NCBI RefSeq assembly: GCF_009649075.1
Contig: NZ_CP045737.1
Coordinates: 372,001-436,000, forward strand
DNA length: 64,000 nucleotides
Direction: 5' to 3'
Source: Aeromicrobium yanjiei
GTDB lineage: Bacteria; Actinomycetota; Actinomycetes; Propionibacteriales; Nocardioidaceae
The position numbers were made by a program, and so were the translations under genes. The number at the start of each line of letters is the position of its first letter. The first letter of the stretch is position 1. Below the pieces are notes generated by a model. It was not told the DNA's origin, did no database searches, and saw only the letters and a program-made list of their open reading frames with translations. Positions 15,746 to 24,623 of the stretch are shown here, piece after piece.

Positions 15746-18700
15746 ATGCAACACACGTTCACGACGACCGAGGTCGGTCGCGACCTGGCCGAGGTCGACT
15801 GGAACGCCACCCCGCTGGGACCGCCCGACGACTGGCCGCAGAGCCTCAAGACGACCGCCCGCATGCTGCTCACCACCAAGTTCTCGATGTGGATGGCGTG
15901 GGGACCCGATCTCACCTTCCTGTGCAACGACTCCTACCGGCGGCAGACGCTCGGCACCAAGTACCCCTGGGCGCTGGGCCGCCCCGCGTCCGAGGTGTGG
16001 TCGGAGATCTGGGACGACATCGGTCCGCGGATCGAGGCGGTGATGAGCACCGGCGTCGCGAGCTGGGACGAGTCGCTGCTCCTGCTGCTCGAGCGCAGCG
16101 GATTCGTCGAGGAGACCTACCACACGTTCTCGTACAGCCCGCTCGCCGCGGACGACGGCCACATCGAGGGCATGCTGTGCGTGGTCAGCGAGGTCACCGA
16201 GCAGACCATCTCCTCGCGCCGGATGACCACGCTGCGCAATCTCGCGGCACGCACGGCCGGACAGCTCACCGAGAGCGAGGCGATCGCCGCGGCCGGCGAG
16301 CAGGTTCTCGCCGATCCGCTCTCGCTGCCCTTCGGCCTGGTGTACGTCCGCGACCCCGAGCTGGGCCGGTTCGTCCGTGCCGAGGTCGCCGGGGCCGATG
16401 ACGACCACCCGCTGGCCCCGCGGGTGATCGATGTCGACGATCCCGCGCCGCTGTGGCCCGTCGAGGACGTCCTGGCGGGCCGACAGGTCCTGGTGGACCT
16501 CACGTCGCTGCCGCACGCCGCCCCCCGTGGCCCGTGGGACGATCCTCCGACGCGGGCGCTCGTGGTCCCTCTTGCGGGTGCCGCGTCGTCCCAGCCGTAC
16601 GGCTTCTTCGTCGCGGGCCTGAGCCCCTACCGCCCGGTGGACGCCGCGTACACCGGGTTCGTCGAGCTGTTCGCCGGACAGCTCGCTGCCTCGATCACGG
16701 CGGCGCGGACCTTCGCGGGCGAGAAGCGCCGGGCGGAGGCGCTGGCCCGTCTCGACGAGGCCAAGACCGACTTCTTCACCAATGTCAGCCATGAGTTCCG
16801 CACCCCGTTGACCCTGCTCCTGGGGCCCGCGGCGGACGCCTTGGCCGATCCGGCGCTGCCGCCTGACGATCCGCAGCGCGTCCGCTTCGACATCGTCCAC
16901 CGCAACGGCCAGCGCCTGCTGCAGCTGGTCAACAACCTGCTCGACTTCGCGCGGCTCGAGGCGGACGGGATCGCCTCGCACTTCGAGCCGGTCGACCTCA
17001 CGCGCCTGACCGAGCCGCTCGTGACGATGTTCGAGTCGGCGGCGGCGCAGGCCGGCCTGACGTTGACGTACCGGGGCGCCGAGCTCTCGACCCAGAGCTA
17101 CGTCGACATCGAGCACTGGTCCAAGATCGTGCTCAACCTGATGTCGAACGCCTTCAAGTTCACCTTCCACGGCGGCATCACGGTCACGCTCGTCGAGCAG
17201 GACGGTGACGCGGTGCTGACCGTCGCCGACACCGGGGGCGGCATCCCGGCAGCCGAGCTGCCGCACCTGTTCGACAGGTTCCACCGTGTGCGTGGGGCTG
17301 AGTCGAGGACGCACGAGGGTTCAGGCGTCGGGCTCGCCCTGGTGTCCGAGCTCGTGCAGCTGCACGGCGGCGAGGTCGACGTCGCCAGCACCGAGGGCGT
17401 CGGCACCACGATGACCGTGCGGATCCCGCTCGGCCGCGCCCACTTGCCGCAGGACGAGGTGGTCGAGTCGGCGGGCACCCGCGAGCCGGTGCCGGGGGCC
17501 GGGGCGGACCTGCTGTCCGATGCGTGGCGTTGGCTCGAGTCCGCCCGGAACGAGACGAGCGAGCCCACGGCGCCTCCGCAGGACGGTCTCGCCCGCGTCC
17601 TCGTGGTGGACGACAACATCGACATGCGGCGATACGTCGCGGGCCTGCTCGCCCGCGAGTACGACGTCATGACCGCGGCAGACGGGGTCGAGGCGCTGGA
17701 GCGCATCGCGGACACGGTCCCCGACCTGATCATCACCGACGTGATGATGCCGCGCCTCGACGGCTTCGGGCTGCTGGCCCGGCTCCAGGCCGATCCGAGG
17801 ACCACCGGCGTCCCCGTCATCATGCTCAGCGCGCGTGCCGGCGAGGAGGGGACGGTCGAGGGCCTCGAGGCAGGAGCGGCGGACTATCTCGTCAAGCCGT
17901 TCGCGGCCCGCGAGCTGCTCGCGCGGGTGCGGGTCAACCTCGAGCTCGACCGGGTCCGGCGCGTGCGGGCCACGCTGGAGCGGAGCGAGGCGCTGCTCGA
18001 CCAGGCGCAACGGCTCGCGAAGGTGGGCAGCTGGGAGGCCGACCTCTCGACGAGGACCGTGACCGCGTCCGACGAGCTCCTGCGGCTGACCGGCCTGACC
18101 CGTCAGGAGTTCGAGGAGATGGGCTGGCCCGGAGTGGTCTCCGGCGTCGTGCACCCTGACGACGCCGAACGGGTCATCGGGACGCTCGGCGATCTCGAGA
18201 TCGGCGACGTCATGACGTACGACATGCGCATCCTGACTCCCCAGGGCGTCGAGCGTCTCGTCACCGTCCGGGCGGCTCTCCTCGGGGACGAGGACGGGCA
18301 GCCGCGGACGCTGCAAGGATCGATGCAGGACGTCACCGAGCAGCGCGCGGCCGAGCAGGCGATGTCGGCGGCCCGTGCGCGCGAGGAGGCCGGCCGCCGC
18401 GAGCACGCGATCGCGGAGGAGCTGCAGCGCAGCCTGCTGCCGGCCGAGTCGTTCGACCTGGAGCACCTCGACGTCGCGACGTACTACCGGGCCGGCATCG
18501 AGGGCACGTACGTCGGCGGTGACTGGTACGACATCATCGAGCTCGGCAGCGGCCGCACGGCGTTCGTCATGGGCGACGTCATGGGACGGGGCGTGCGTGC
18601 CGCGTCGGTGATGGGTCAGCTGCGCTCCGCGGTCCGCGCGTTCGCGACGCTGGACCTGGCCCCCGACGAGGTGATGCGTCACCTGGACGTGCTGGTGCAG

Positions 18701-19510
18701 GATCTGCCGGGCGATCAGATCGTGACGTGCGTCTACGGCGTCTTCGACCCCCGGGACGAGACGCTTCGCTACGCGAACGCCGGTCACCTCCCCCCGCTGG
18801 TGTCGAGCCGGGACGGTGAGCTGCGGCGCCTGACGGCAGGCGGCCCCCCGCTGGGCGCGGGGTACGGCGACGAGGCGACCGACGAGATCCCCCTCGCGGC
18901 GGGCGCGACGATCGTCTTCTACACCGACGGCCTGGTCGAGCACCGCGGCCGCGACATCGACGACGGGATCTGGGCGCTCGAGCGCCAGGTCGTCTGGCGT
19001 GCGGGCACCCCCCTCCCGGGGATGCCCGAGGCCATCGTCGGTGCGCTGCTCCCGGACGGTCCCGACGACGACGTCGCGATCCTGGTCGCACGCGTCACCT
19101 CGGTAGCCGAGACCGCGGGCCTGTCCATGCACCGCGACACGGGACGTGCGACGGTCGCCGAGGCGCGGCAGTTCGTCGTCGAGCGGCTCAACCGGTGGCA
19201 CGTCCCCGAGCCGGTGACCCGGGACATGGCCCTCATCACGAGTGAGCTGGTGACCAACGCGATGGTGCACGGGGGCGCGCCGGTCGAGCTGCGGCTGCGC
19301 TGCGCGGGCACGCAGGTGCTCGTCGAGGTGCAGGACGATGCGGCCGGTGAGATGCCGCGGCCGCGCGATCCCGCGCAGACCGACGAGCACGGCCGGGGCC
19401 TGCACATCGTGGACGCGCTGTCCGACGAGTGGGGAACCCGCGGCACCGAACGCGGCAAGACCGTGTGGAGCGTCCGGGCCTGGCGGCCCGGCAACCGAGG
19501 AGGATCATGA
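15746..19510 (+). CDS. Multidomain stress controller: PAS-GAF-histidine kinase-REC-PAS-PP2C (SpoIIE)-HATPase
   Basis: 1254 residues from ATG 15746; the start fits homologous N-termini (VGRDLAEVDWNATPLGPP). In order: PAS-like fold (about 1-150), GAF (about 175-330), HisKA with H349 in SHEFRTPL, HATPase_c (GGGIPAAEL, GSGVGLALV), receiver domain (about 615-735, phospho-Asp in IITDVMMPRLDG), second PAS (about 750-865), SpoIIE/RsbU PP2C phosphatase (VGGDWYD, MGDVMGRG, NAGHLPPL, YTDGLVE), and a C-terminal RsbW-like HATPase (ELVTNAMVHGG, GRGLHIVDAL). It joins phosphatase and anti-sigma kinase activities in one chain and is coupled to a STAS protein by a 4-bp overlap. It should sense stress and switch a sigma-B/F-type factor. 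Confidence 0.93.
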   Translation: MQHTFTTTEVGRDLAEVDWNATPLGPPDDWPQSLKTTARMLLTTKFSMWMAWGPDLTFLCNDSYRRQTLGTKYPWALGRPASEVWSEIWDDIGPRIEAVMSTGVASWDESLLLLLERSGFVEETYHTFSYSPLAADDGHIEGMLCVVSEVTEQTISSRRMTTLRNLAARTAGQLTESEAIAAAGEQVLADPLSLPFGLVYVRDPELGRFVRAEVAGADDDHPLAPRVIDVDDPAPLWPVEDVLAGRQVLVDLTSLPHAAPRGPWDDPPTRALVVPLAGAASSQPYGFFVAGLSPYRPVDAAYTGFVELFAGQLAASITAARTFAGEKRRAEALARLDEAKTDFFTNVSHEFRTPLTLLLGPAADALADPALPPDDPQRVRFDIVHRNGQRLLQLVNNLLDFARLEADGIASHFEPVDLTRLTEPLVTMFESAAAQAGLTLTYRGAELSTQSYVDIEHWSKIVLNLMSNAFKFTFHGGITVTLVEQDGDAVLTVADTGGGIPAAELPHLFDRFHRVRGAESRTHEGSGVGLALVSELVQLHGGEVDVASTEGVGTTMTVRIPLGRAHLPQDEVVESAGTREPVPGAGADLLSDAWRWLESARNETSEPTAPPQDGLARVLVVDDNIDMRRYVAGLLAREYDVMTAADGVEALERIADTVPDLIITDVMMPRLDGFGLLARLQADPRTTGVPVIMLSARAGEEGTVEGLEAGAADYLVKPFAARELLARVRVNLELDRVRRVRATLERSEALLDQAQRLAKVGSWEADLSTRTVTASDELLRLTGLTRQEFEEMGWPGVVSGVVHPDDAERVIGTLGDLEIGDVMTYDMRILTPQGVERLVTVRAALLGDEDGQPRTLQGSMQDVTEQRAAEQAMSAARAREEAGRREHAIAEELQRSLLPAESFDLEHLDVATYYRAGIEGTYVGGDWYDIIELGSGRTAFVMGDVMGRGVRAASVMGQLRSAVRAFATLDLAPDEVMRHLDVLVQDLPGDQIVTCVYGVFDPRDETLRYANAGHLPPLVSSRDGELRRLTAGGPPLGAGYGDEATDEIPLAAGATIVFYTDGLVEHRGRDIDDGIWALERQVVWRAGTPLPGMPEAIVGALLPDGPDDDVAILVARVTSVAETAGLSMHRDTGRATVAEARQFVVERLNRWHVPEPVTRDMALITSELVTNAMVHGGAPVELRLRCAGTQVLVEVQDDAAGEMPRPRDPAQTDEHGRGLHIVDALSDEWGTRGTERGKTVWSVRAWRPGNRGGS

Positions 19511-19821
19511 CCGAGCTGACGTTCACGACCGAGGACCGGCAGGACGGGGCCGTGCTGTCGGTCGCGGGGGACATCGACATGCAGACGTCGGCGGACCTGC
19601 GCGCCCAGGTCGACACCATGGACGTCGCGCACCGCACGCTGGTGCTGGACCTGGGCGGGGTGACGTTCGTGGACTCCAGCGGACTCGGCTCGCTGCTCGG
19701 GGTCAAGAAGCAGCAGGAGCGGGCCGGCGGTCGGCTGCTGCTGTCGAACGTGTCGCCACCGGTCGCCCGCATCATCGAGATCACCAGGATGGACCGGGTG
19801 TTCGAGAACGCCGAGGACTGA
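19507..19821 (+). CDS. STAS-domain anti-anti-sigma factor (RsbV/SpoIIAA type)
   Basis: 104 residues from ATG 19507, with GAGGA upstream and a 4-bp overlap with the preceding controller gene. The whole protein is a STAS domain: AVLSVAGDIDMQTSADL, VLDLGGVTFVDSSGLGSLLG, where the Ser of DSSGLG is the regulatory phosphorylation site, and a conserved C-terminal helix. Dephosphorylated by the PP2C domain, it should bind the RsbW-like kinase and free the sigma factor. Longer upstream frames are artefacts of overlap. Confidence 0.94.
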   Translation: MTELTFTTEDRQDGAVLSVAGDIDMQTSADLRAQVDTMDVAHRTLVLDLGGVTFVDSSGLGSLLGVKKQQERAGGRLLLSNVSPPVARIIEITRMDRVFENAED

Positions 19822-19834
19822 CCCCCGGCCGCCG

Positions 19835-21064
19835 TCAGTGCCGCACGCGCACCGAGAGCGTGGGCTTGGGCGGCATGCGCCGCAGCGTGGCGCGGGGGCC
19901 CTGGACCGTCGCGTGCAGCTCGGCGACGCGGCGCACGAGCGTGACCAGGACGGCCAGTGTGAGGTCCTCGCCCGGGCACCGGTGCCCCGTCACCGCGGAC
20001 CCGCCCCCCTGCGGGACGAGGTTGTAGGGCGTCACGGGGCGGCGCTCGAAGCGCTCCGGGTCGAACGACTCCGGGTCGCGCCAGATGCGGGGGTCGTGGT
20101 TGGTGCCCCACACGTCCAGGACGATGAGCGTCCCCTGCGCGATGGTGGCCCCCTCCCACTCCAGGTCGCGGGTCGCGCGGGTCGCCAGGAACGGGACGAA
20201 GGGATAGGTGCGCCGCACTTCCTGGGCGACGTTCATGGTGGACGCGCTCCGGGACAGCACGGCCTCACGCTGCTCGGGGAAGACGTCGAACACCTCGAAG
20301 ATCCCCGCCACGAGCCAGCTGACCGCGACCAGCGGACGGATCAGGTTGATGACCTCGACCGCAGCGGTGTGGACGGGCAGCAGCTCGCCTGACTCGTCAC
20401 GGTGACGGGCCCAGACGTCCAGGGGGGACACGGCGGGTGCGCCTGATCCGCGGGACTCCTCCACCAGGCCCTGGAGCCAGGTTTCGGTGCGCCGGCGTGC
20501 GCGTCGCGCCTTGAGCTGGCGCACGTTGGGTCCGCCGAAGCCGTCGACCATGGCCAGCATGTCGTGGGTCCGGTCCGCCGTCTCCTCGGGCTCCGGGGCG
20601 ATGCCCACCCACTCGCAGACCGACTCGAACAGGATCGAGCCCACCTCGTCGAACACGTCGATGTGCCGGGGCCAGGCGGGCGCCCGCTCGTCCCACCGGC
20701 GGGCCACGCCGTCCGCGACGTCGCGCACGGCCACGGGCCCGATCACCTCGTTGAACGTGGCCTTGCGATGCAGGTGGGCGCTGCCGTCGAGCAGGTGGAC
20801 CGCGCCTTTGCCGAACAGCGGACCGACCAGCGGGACGGGCAGTGCGGACGAGCGCTCGGTGTCGGGGTTCTCGTAGAAGAACTGGGCGGCGGACGCACCG
20901 CGGATCGCGGTGACCCTCTCGTGCAGGAGCCGGGTCTGCACGGTCTCCGACCCGGTCTGCCGGCGCATCGTGTCCCAGAAGCGGTAGCCGTTCCTCAGCA
21001 GCATCAGCGAGTGGTCACGCCCGTACGAGACCGGGGCCGGACGGGGATGGCGGTCGGCACTCAT
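19835..21064 (-). CDS. Cytochrome P450, CYP152-like fatty acid peroxygenase
   Basis: 409 residues from ATG 21064. Heme-binding loop PQGGG ... GHRCPGE with Cys about residue 363. The I-helix lacks the acid-alcohol pair and instead reads NLIRPLVAVSW with R243-P244, the Arg-Pro pair that binds the fatty acid carboxylate in CYP152 enzymes; DVWGTNHDPRIWRDP and FDPERF are also characteristic. CYP152 members use H2O2 to alpha- or beta-hydroxylate, or decarboxylate, long-chain fatty acids without a reductase partner, which fits the absence of ferredoxin genes here. Convergent with the STAS gene, 13 bp apart. Confidence 0.9.
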   Translation of the reverse strand: MSADRHPRPAPVSYGRDHSLMLLRNGYRFWDTMRRQTGSETVQTRLLHERVTAIRGASAAQFFYENPDTERSSALPVPLVGPLFGKGAVHLLDGSAHLHRKATFNEVIGPVAVRDVADGVARRWDERAPAWPRHIDVFDEVGSILFESVCEWVGIAPEPEETADRTHDMLAMVDGFGGPNVRQLKARRARRRTETWLQGLVEESRGSGAPAVSPLDVWARHRDESGELLPVHTAAVEVINLIRPLVAVSWLVAGIFEVFDVFPEQREAVLSRSASTMNVAQEVRRTYPFVPFLATRATRDLEWEGATIAQGTLIVLDVWGTNHDPRIWRDPESFDPERFERRPVTPYNLVPQGGGSAVTGHRCPGEDLTLAVLVTLVRRVAELHATVQGPRATLRRMPPKPTLSVRVRH

Positions 21065-21124
21065 GGTTGTTCGATGCCCTTTTCCCGTTCGTTCATGCGC
21101 GGGCGCCCGAATGGGACCGGGGCC

Positions 21125-21150
21125 GCTTGAGCCCGACCGGTGGCGGGTAC
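21125..21150 (+). promoter_or_regulatory. Stress-sigma-type promoter for mini-protein B
   Basis: GCTT (21125-21128), a 16-bp spacer, then GGGTAC (21145-21150), one mismatch from the GTTT-N15/17-GGGTAT/C consensus of actinobacterial sigma-F/sigma-B. It is 50 bp before an ATG. Confidence 0.6.
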
Positions 21151-21200
21151 GGGAGGTGCGCAGCGGGCGACGGCCGCCCGGCGTACGACCAGGAGGACCC

Positions 21201-21335
21201 ATGAGCCAGATGTCACCGGACTTTCCGGATCCGAACACCGGAGCCATGCCCGATCCGGACCCGGGAGCGCCCGAGCCCCCCGAGGAGCCGCCGCTCGAGG
21301 ACGACGCGGGCGACGTCGTCCCCGACACCGACTGA
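21201..21335 (+). CDS. Acidic Asp/Glu/Pro-rich mini-protein B
   Basis: 44 residues, ATG preceded by AGGAGG. Composition is dominated by Pro, Asp and Glu (PDPDPGAPEPPEEPP), no positive residue is apparent, and no Cys or membrane segment. Same composition and promoter type as mini-protein C and similar to A and D. It lies between the divergent P450 and the glycosyltransferase operon. Confidence 0.65.
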   Translation: MSQMSPDFPDPNTGAMPDPDPGAPEPPEEPPLEDDAGDVVPDTD

Positions 21336-21363
21336 CGGCCCGCCGGACTGCTCGACCGCAACG

Positions 21364-21388
21364 GATTGATCCCCTCGCAGGGGGGTAC
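21364..21388 (+). promoter_or_regulatory. Stress-sigma-type promoter for the glycosyltransferase operon
   Basis: GATT (21364-21367), 15-bp spacer, GGGTAC (21383-21388), 55 bp before the first glycosyltransferase start. Confidence 0.55.
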
Positions 21389-21442
21389 ACCGTCCGCCGA
21401 GTGCAGAAGGTCGCTCCGCCCCTTGTCATGGGAAAGGACACC

Positions 21443-22552
21443 ATGCTGCACTCGGCCACCCGAGCCCCACGACCCGCCGAGCTGCGGCCCGTCCGCGTCG
21501 CCTCGATCCCCGCCTCCCACGTCTATGTGCGGCACCTGGCGCCCGCGCAGCCCGAGGATGCGGCGGTCGAGCGGCTGCCCGACCCGCGGCCCCCGGGGAG
21601 CAGCCCTGAGGCGTCCCAGTGGTGGCCCCCGGTGATGCTCGACGCCGACTGGATCGCGGCGCACGGCGACGACTTCGACCTGATGCACCTGCACTTCGGA
21701 TTCGACGCGTTCTCGGTCGACGACCTGCGTGCCGTCGTCGCCGCTCTCCGGACGGCCGGCAAGCCGTTGGTGTTCACGGTCCACGACCTGCGCAACCCCC
21801 ACCACACGGACAGGCGCGCCCACGACGAGCAGCTCGACGTCCTGGTGCCCGCGGCCGACGAGCTCATCACCCTCACCCCTGGTGCGGCGGCCGAGATCGC
21901 TCGTCGCTGGGGACGCACGGCCACCGTCATCGGTCATCCGCACGTCGTCGAGCTCGACGTCGCCGCCCGGCTCCGGGATCGTCGCGCGCGGCGCACCGAC
22001 CCCTTCCGGATCGGTGTGCACCTCAAGAGCCTCCGGGCGTGCATGGACGCCGAGGCAGTCGTCCCCGTGCTCGTCCGGGCCGCGCGCGAGCTCCCGGGCG
22101 CGGTGCTGCAGGTCAACGGCCATCGCGACGTGCTGGAGCCGGGCGGCGCCCAGTTCGATGCGCGGCTCGCGGCGATGCTCGGCGACCTGGGCGACGAGAT
22201 CGACCTGCGGGTGCACGACTTCTTCTCGGACGCCGAGCTGTGGGACTACCTCGGCAGCCTCGACGTCTCGGTGCTGCCCTACCGCCACGGGACGCACTCG
22301 GGCTGGCTCGAGGCCTGCCGCGACCTCGGCACGGACGTGGTCGCGCCCAGCTGCGGCTACTACGCCGACCAGGCGCCCGTGCACACGTACCGCCTGGACG
22401 AGACGACGTTCGACGAGGAGAGTCTCGTGCGCGCGATCCACCGCGCCCACGACGCACCCACCCCGCTCCTGGACCTCGATGACCGCGCCCGCCAGCGCGA
22501 TGCGGTCTCCGAGGCCCACCGGGCCGTCTTCACCCGGCTCGTCCGGTCATGA
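21443..22552 (+). CDS. Glycosyltransferase (GT-B, GT4-like), operon gene 1
   Basis: 369 residues from ATG 21443, with AAAGGA upstream. GT-B fold signs: an N-terminal half with DLMHLHFGFDAFS and LVFTVHDLRNPHH, a linker, then a C-terminal half with FRIGVHLKSLRA, AVLQVNGHRD and the nucleotide-sugar region DVSVLPYRHGTHSGWLEACRDLG, where the usual Glu-rich motif is GWLEAC. No membrane segment. First of four overlapping glycosyltransferase genes; the sugar and acceptor are unknown. Likely under the GGGTAC promoter 55 bp upstream, so stress-induced. Confidence 0.85.
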   Translation: MLHSATRAPRPAELRPVRVASIPASHVYVRHLAPAQPEDAAVERLPDPRPPGSSPEASQWWPPVMLDADWIAAHGDDFDLMHLHFGFDAFSVDDLRAVVAALRTAGKPLVFTVHDLRNPHHTDRRAHDEQLDVLVPAADELITLTPGAAAEIARRWGRTATVIGHPHVVELDVAARLRDRRARRTDPFRIGVHLKSLRACMDAEAVVPVLVRAARELPGAVLQVNGHRDVLEPGGAQFDARLAAMLGDLGDEIDLRVHDFFSDAELWDYLGSLDVSVLPYRHGTHSGWLEACRDLGTDVVAPSCGYYADQAPVHTYRLDETTFDEESLVRAIHRAHDAPTPLLDLDDRARQRDAVSEAHRAVFTRLVRS

Positions 22553-23613
22553 GGATCTGCCTGATCGCGTCCAGCCGATTCCCGGTGGGTGAGCCGTTCC
22601 ATGGCGGCATGGAGGCGCACACCGCGCTGCTGGCCGAGCACCTCATGGCTCGCGGCCACAGGGTCAGCGTCTTCGCCGCGCCCGGCTCCGACCCTCGCCT
22701 GCACGTCGAGGAGCTGGCGACCGTGCCGTTCGAGCCGAGCCCCGCGGCCCGCCGCGACGTGGGCGCGATGCCCGAGGTGTGGATGGCCGAGCACCACGCG
22801 TACCTGGGCCTCATGATGGAGCTCGCGCGGACGGGCAAGGACCGCTTCGACGTGATCCACAACAACTCGCTGCACCACCTCCCGATCGCGATGGCCGAGC
22901 TGGTCGACCTGCCGATGGTCTCGACCCTGCACACACCGCCCGTCCCGTGGCTGGAGTCGGCCCTCATGGTCGCGCGGGTCCCCACGACGTTCGTCGCGGT
23001 GAGTCGCCACACCGCAACCGCGTGGGAGCACGCAGTCGCGGCCGAGGTCGTGCTCAACGGGATCGACACGACGCGCTGGAGCGCGGGACCCGGGGGCGCC
23101 CGCGCGGTCTGGACCGGCCGGATCGTCCCGGAGAAGGCGCCCCACCTCGCGGTGCTGGCCGCGCTCGAGGCCGGGATGGAGATCGACCTCGCGGGTCCTC
23201 GCCAGGACGAGGACTACTTCGTGCGTGAGATCCAGCCGCTCCTCGGCGATCGGGTCCACTACGCGGGCCACCTCGACACGGCCGCGCTGGTCGACCTGGT
23301 CGGCGCAGCGGCCGTCGCGGTCGTCTCGCCCGTCTGGGACGAGCCCTACGGCCTGGTGGCCGCGGAGGCGATGGCCTGCGGCACCCCGGTGGCCGCCTTC
23401 CGCCGTGGCGCGCTCCCCGAGATCGTCACGGCGCGCACGGGCGCCCTGGCAGCGCCCGGCGACGTGAGCGCCCTGGCGGTGGCGATCGAGGAGGCCAGCA
23501 GGCTGGACCGCTCGCACGTGCGCGAGCACGCGACGAGGCACCTGGGGGTCGCGCGCATGGTGTCGGCCTACGAGGACGTGTACCGGCGAGCGGCTGCCGG
23601 ACGAGCCGCATGA
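22549..23613 (+). CDS. Glycosyltransferase family 4, operon gene 2
   Basis: 354 residues, overlapping gene 1 by ATGA. A typical GT4: MRICLIASSRFPVGEPFHGGMEAHT with the GG donor loop, VSTLHTPPVPWL, FVAVSRHTA, VVLNGIDTTRW, AVWTGRIVPEKAP, and the retaining E-x7-E motif in SPVWDEPYGLVAAEAMACGTPV. Cytosolic or peripheral. Transfers a sugar from an activated donor with retention. Coupled translation with neighbours suggests a single glycan or glycolipid product. Confidence 0.92.
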   Translation: MRICLIASSRFPVGEPFHGGMEAHTALLAEHLMARGHRVSVFAAPGSDPRLHVEELATVPFEPSPAARRDVGAMPEVWMAEHHAYLGLMMELARTGKDRFDVIHNNSLHHLPIAMAELVDLPMVSTLHTPPVPWLESALMVARVPTTFVAVSRHTATAWEHAVAAEVVLNGIDTTRWSAGPGGARAVWTGRIVPEKAPHLAVLAALEAGMEIDLAGPRQDEDYFVREIQPLLGDRVHYAGHLDTAALVDLVGAAAVAVVSPVWDEPYGLVAAEAMACGTPVAAFRRGALPEIVTARTGALAAPGDVSALAVAIEEASRLDRSHVREHATRHLGVARMVSAYEDVYRRAAAGRAA

Positions 23614-24623
23614 TCGGCTACTACGTGCACCACCACGGTCGCGGTCACCTGCACCGCGCCATCGCCGTCGCGGCAGCGACCGGCACGGTCGTGGTCGGCA
23701 TGAGCTCTTTGCCGCGCCCTGCTGAGTGGATCGGCCCCTGGCTCGAGCTCCCTCGCGACGACGAGGGCGCGGAGCCCGTCGACGCCAGCGCGCGCGGCCG
23801 TCTGCACTGGGTGCCGGAGATGGACCGCGGTCTCACCGCCCGCATGTCCGAGATCTCGTCGTGGATCGCTAACGTCGAGCCGACGCTCATGGTGGTGGAC
23901 ATCTCGGTCGAGGTGTCGCTGCTGGCCCGCCTGCACGGCACGCCGGTCATCACCCTGGTCCTGCCGGGGGAGCGCCTCGACTCCGCGCACGACCTCGTCC
24001 ACTCGGTCGCACGGCGCATCGTGGGCGCATGGCCACCCGAGGCGACGGGCATGGTCACCGGACTCGACCCGCACCTGGACCGGCTGACCTGCGTGGGAGG
24101 TCTGTCCCGGTTCGACGGACGTGAGATCGTCGCGCCCGCCAGGGATGACGGGGAGCGACGGGTGCTCGTGCTCGCCGGCGCCGGCGACCAGGGGGCGGAG
24201 GAGTGGGACCTCCTCGCGGCGCAGGCCGGGACGCCGGGCTGGACGTGGGACGTCATGGGTCCCGGCGCGGCCTGGGTCGAGGACCCGTGGGAGCGGCTGT
24301 GCGCGGCCGACGTCGTGGTCACCCACGCGGGCCAGAACGCGATCGCGGAGGTGGCAGCGGCGAGGCGGCCCGCGGTCGTCGTGCCGCGCCCGCGCCCGTT
24401 CGGCGAGCAGGACGCGATGGCGGCGGTCCTCGGTGCCGACGGACGCCTCCCGGTCACGGTGTGCCCCGAGGGCCTGCCGACCTCCGGATGGTCGCAGCTG
24501 CTCGACCGGACCGCGGCCCTCGACGGCACGGGCTGGACGTGCTGGAACGACGGTGGCGGCGCGCAGCGACTCGCCGCCGTGATCGCCGAGGAGATCGCTC
24601 GTACGCCGGCGGGGCCGTCCTGA
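23610..24623 (+). CDS. Glycosyltransferase, MurG/GT28-like, operon gene 3
   Basis: 337 residues, ATGA overlap with gene 2. The start MIGYYVHHHGRGHLHRA has the GxGH-like loop of GT28 enzymes. The C-terminal half has RRVLVLAGAGDQG, AADVVVTHAGQNAIAEVAAARRP (the UDP-binding HAG motif) and PRPRPFGEQDAMA. Resembles MurG and UDP-glucuronosyltransferase-like enzymes. Works with the other three glycosyltransferases. Confidence 0.87.
   Translation: MIGYYVHHHGRGHLHRAIAVAAATGTVVVGMSSLPRPAEWIGPWLELPRDDEGAEPVDASARGRLHWVPEMDRGLTARMSEISSWIANVEPTLMVVDISVEVSLLARLHGTPVITLVLPGERLDSAHDLVHSVARRIVGAWPPEATGMVTGLDPHLDRLTCVGGLSRFDGREIVAPARDDGERRVLVLAGAGDQGAEEWDLLAAQAGTPGWTWDVMGPGAAWVEDPWERLCAADVVVTHAGQNAIAEVAAARRPAVVVPRPRPFGEQDAMAAVLGADGRLPVTVCPEGLPTSGWSQLLDRTAALDGTGWTCWNDGGGAQRLAAVIAEEIARTPAGPS

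Noticed and set aside
17321-19405. 694-codon reverse-strand frame opposite the stress controller
   Set aside because: Composition is shadow-like and no family motif is visible, while the plus strand encodes clear REC, SpoIIE and HATPase domains.
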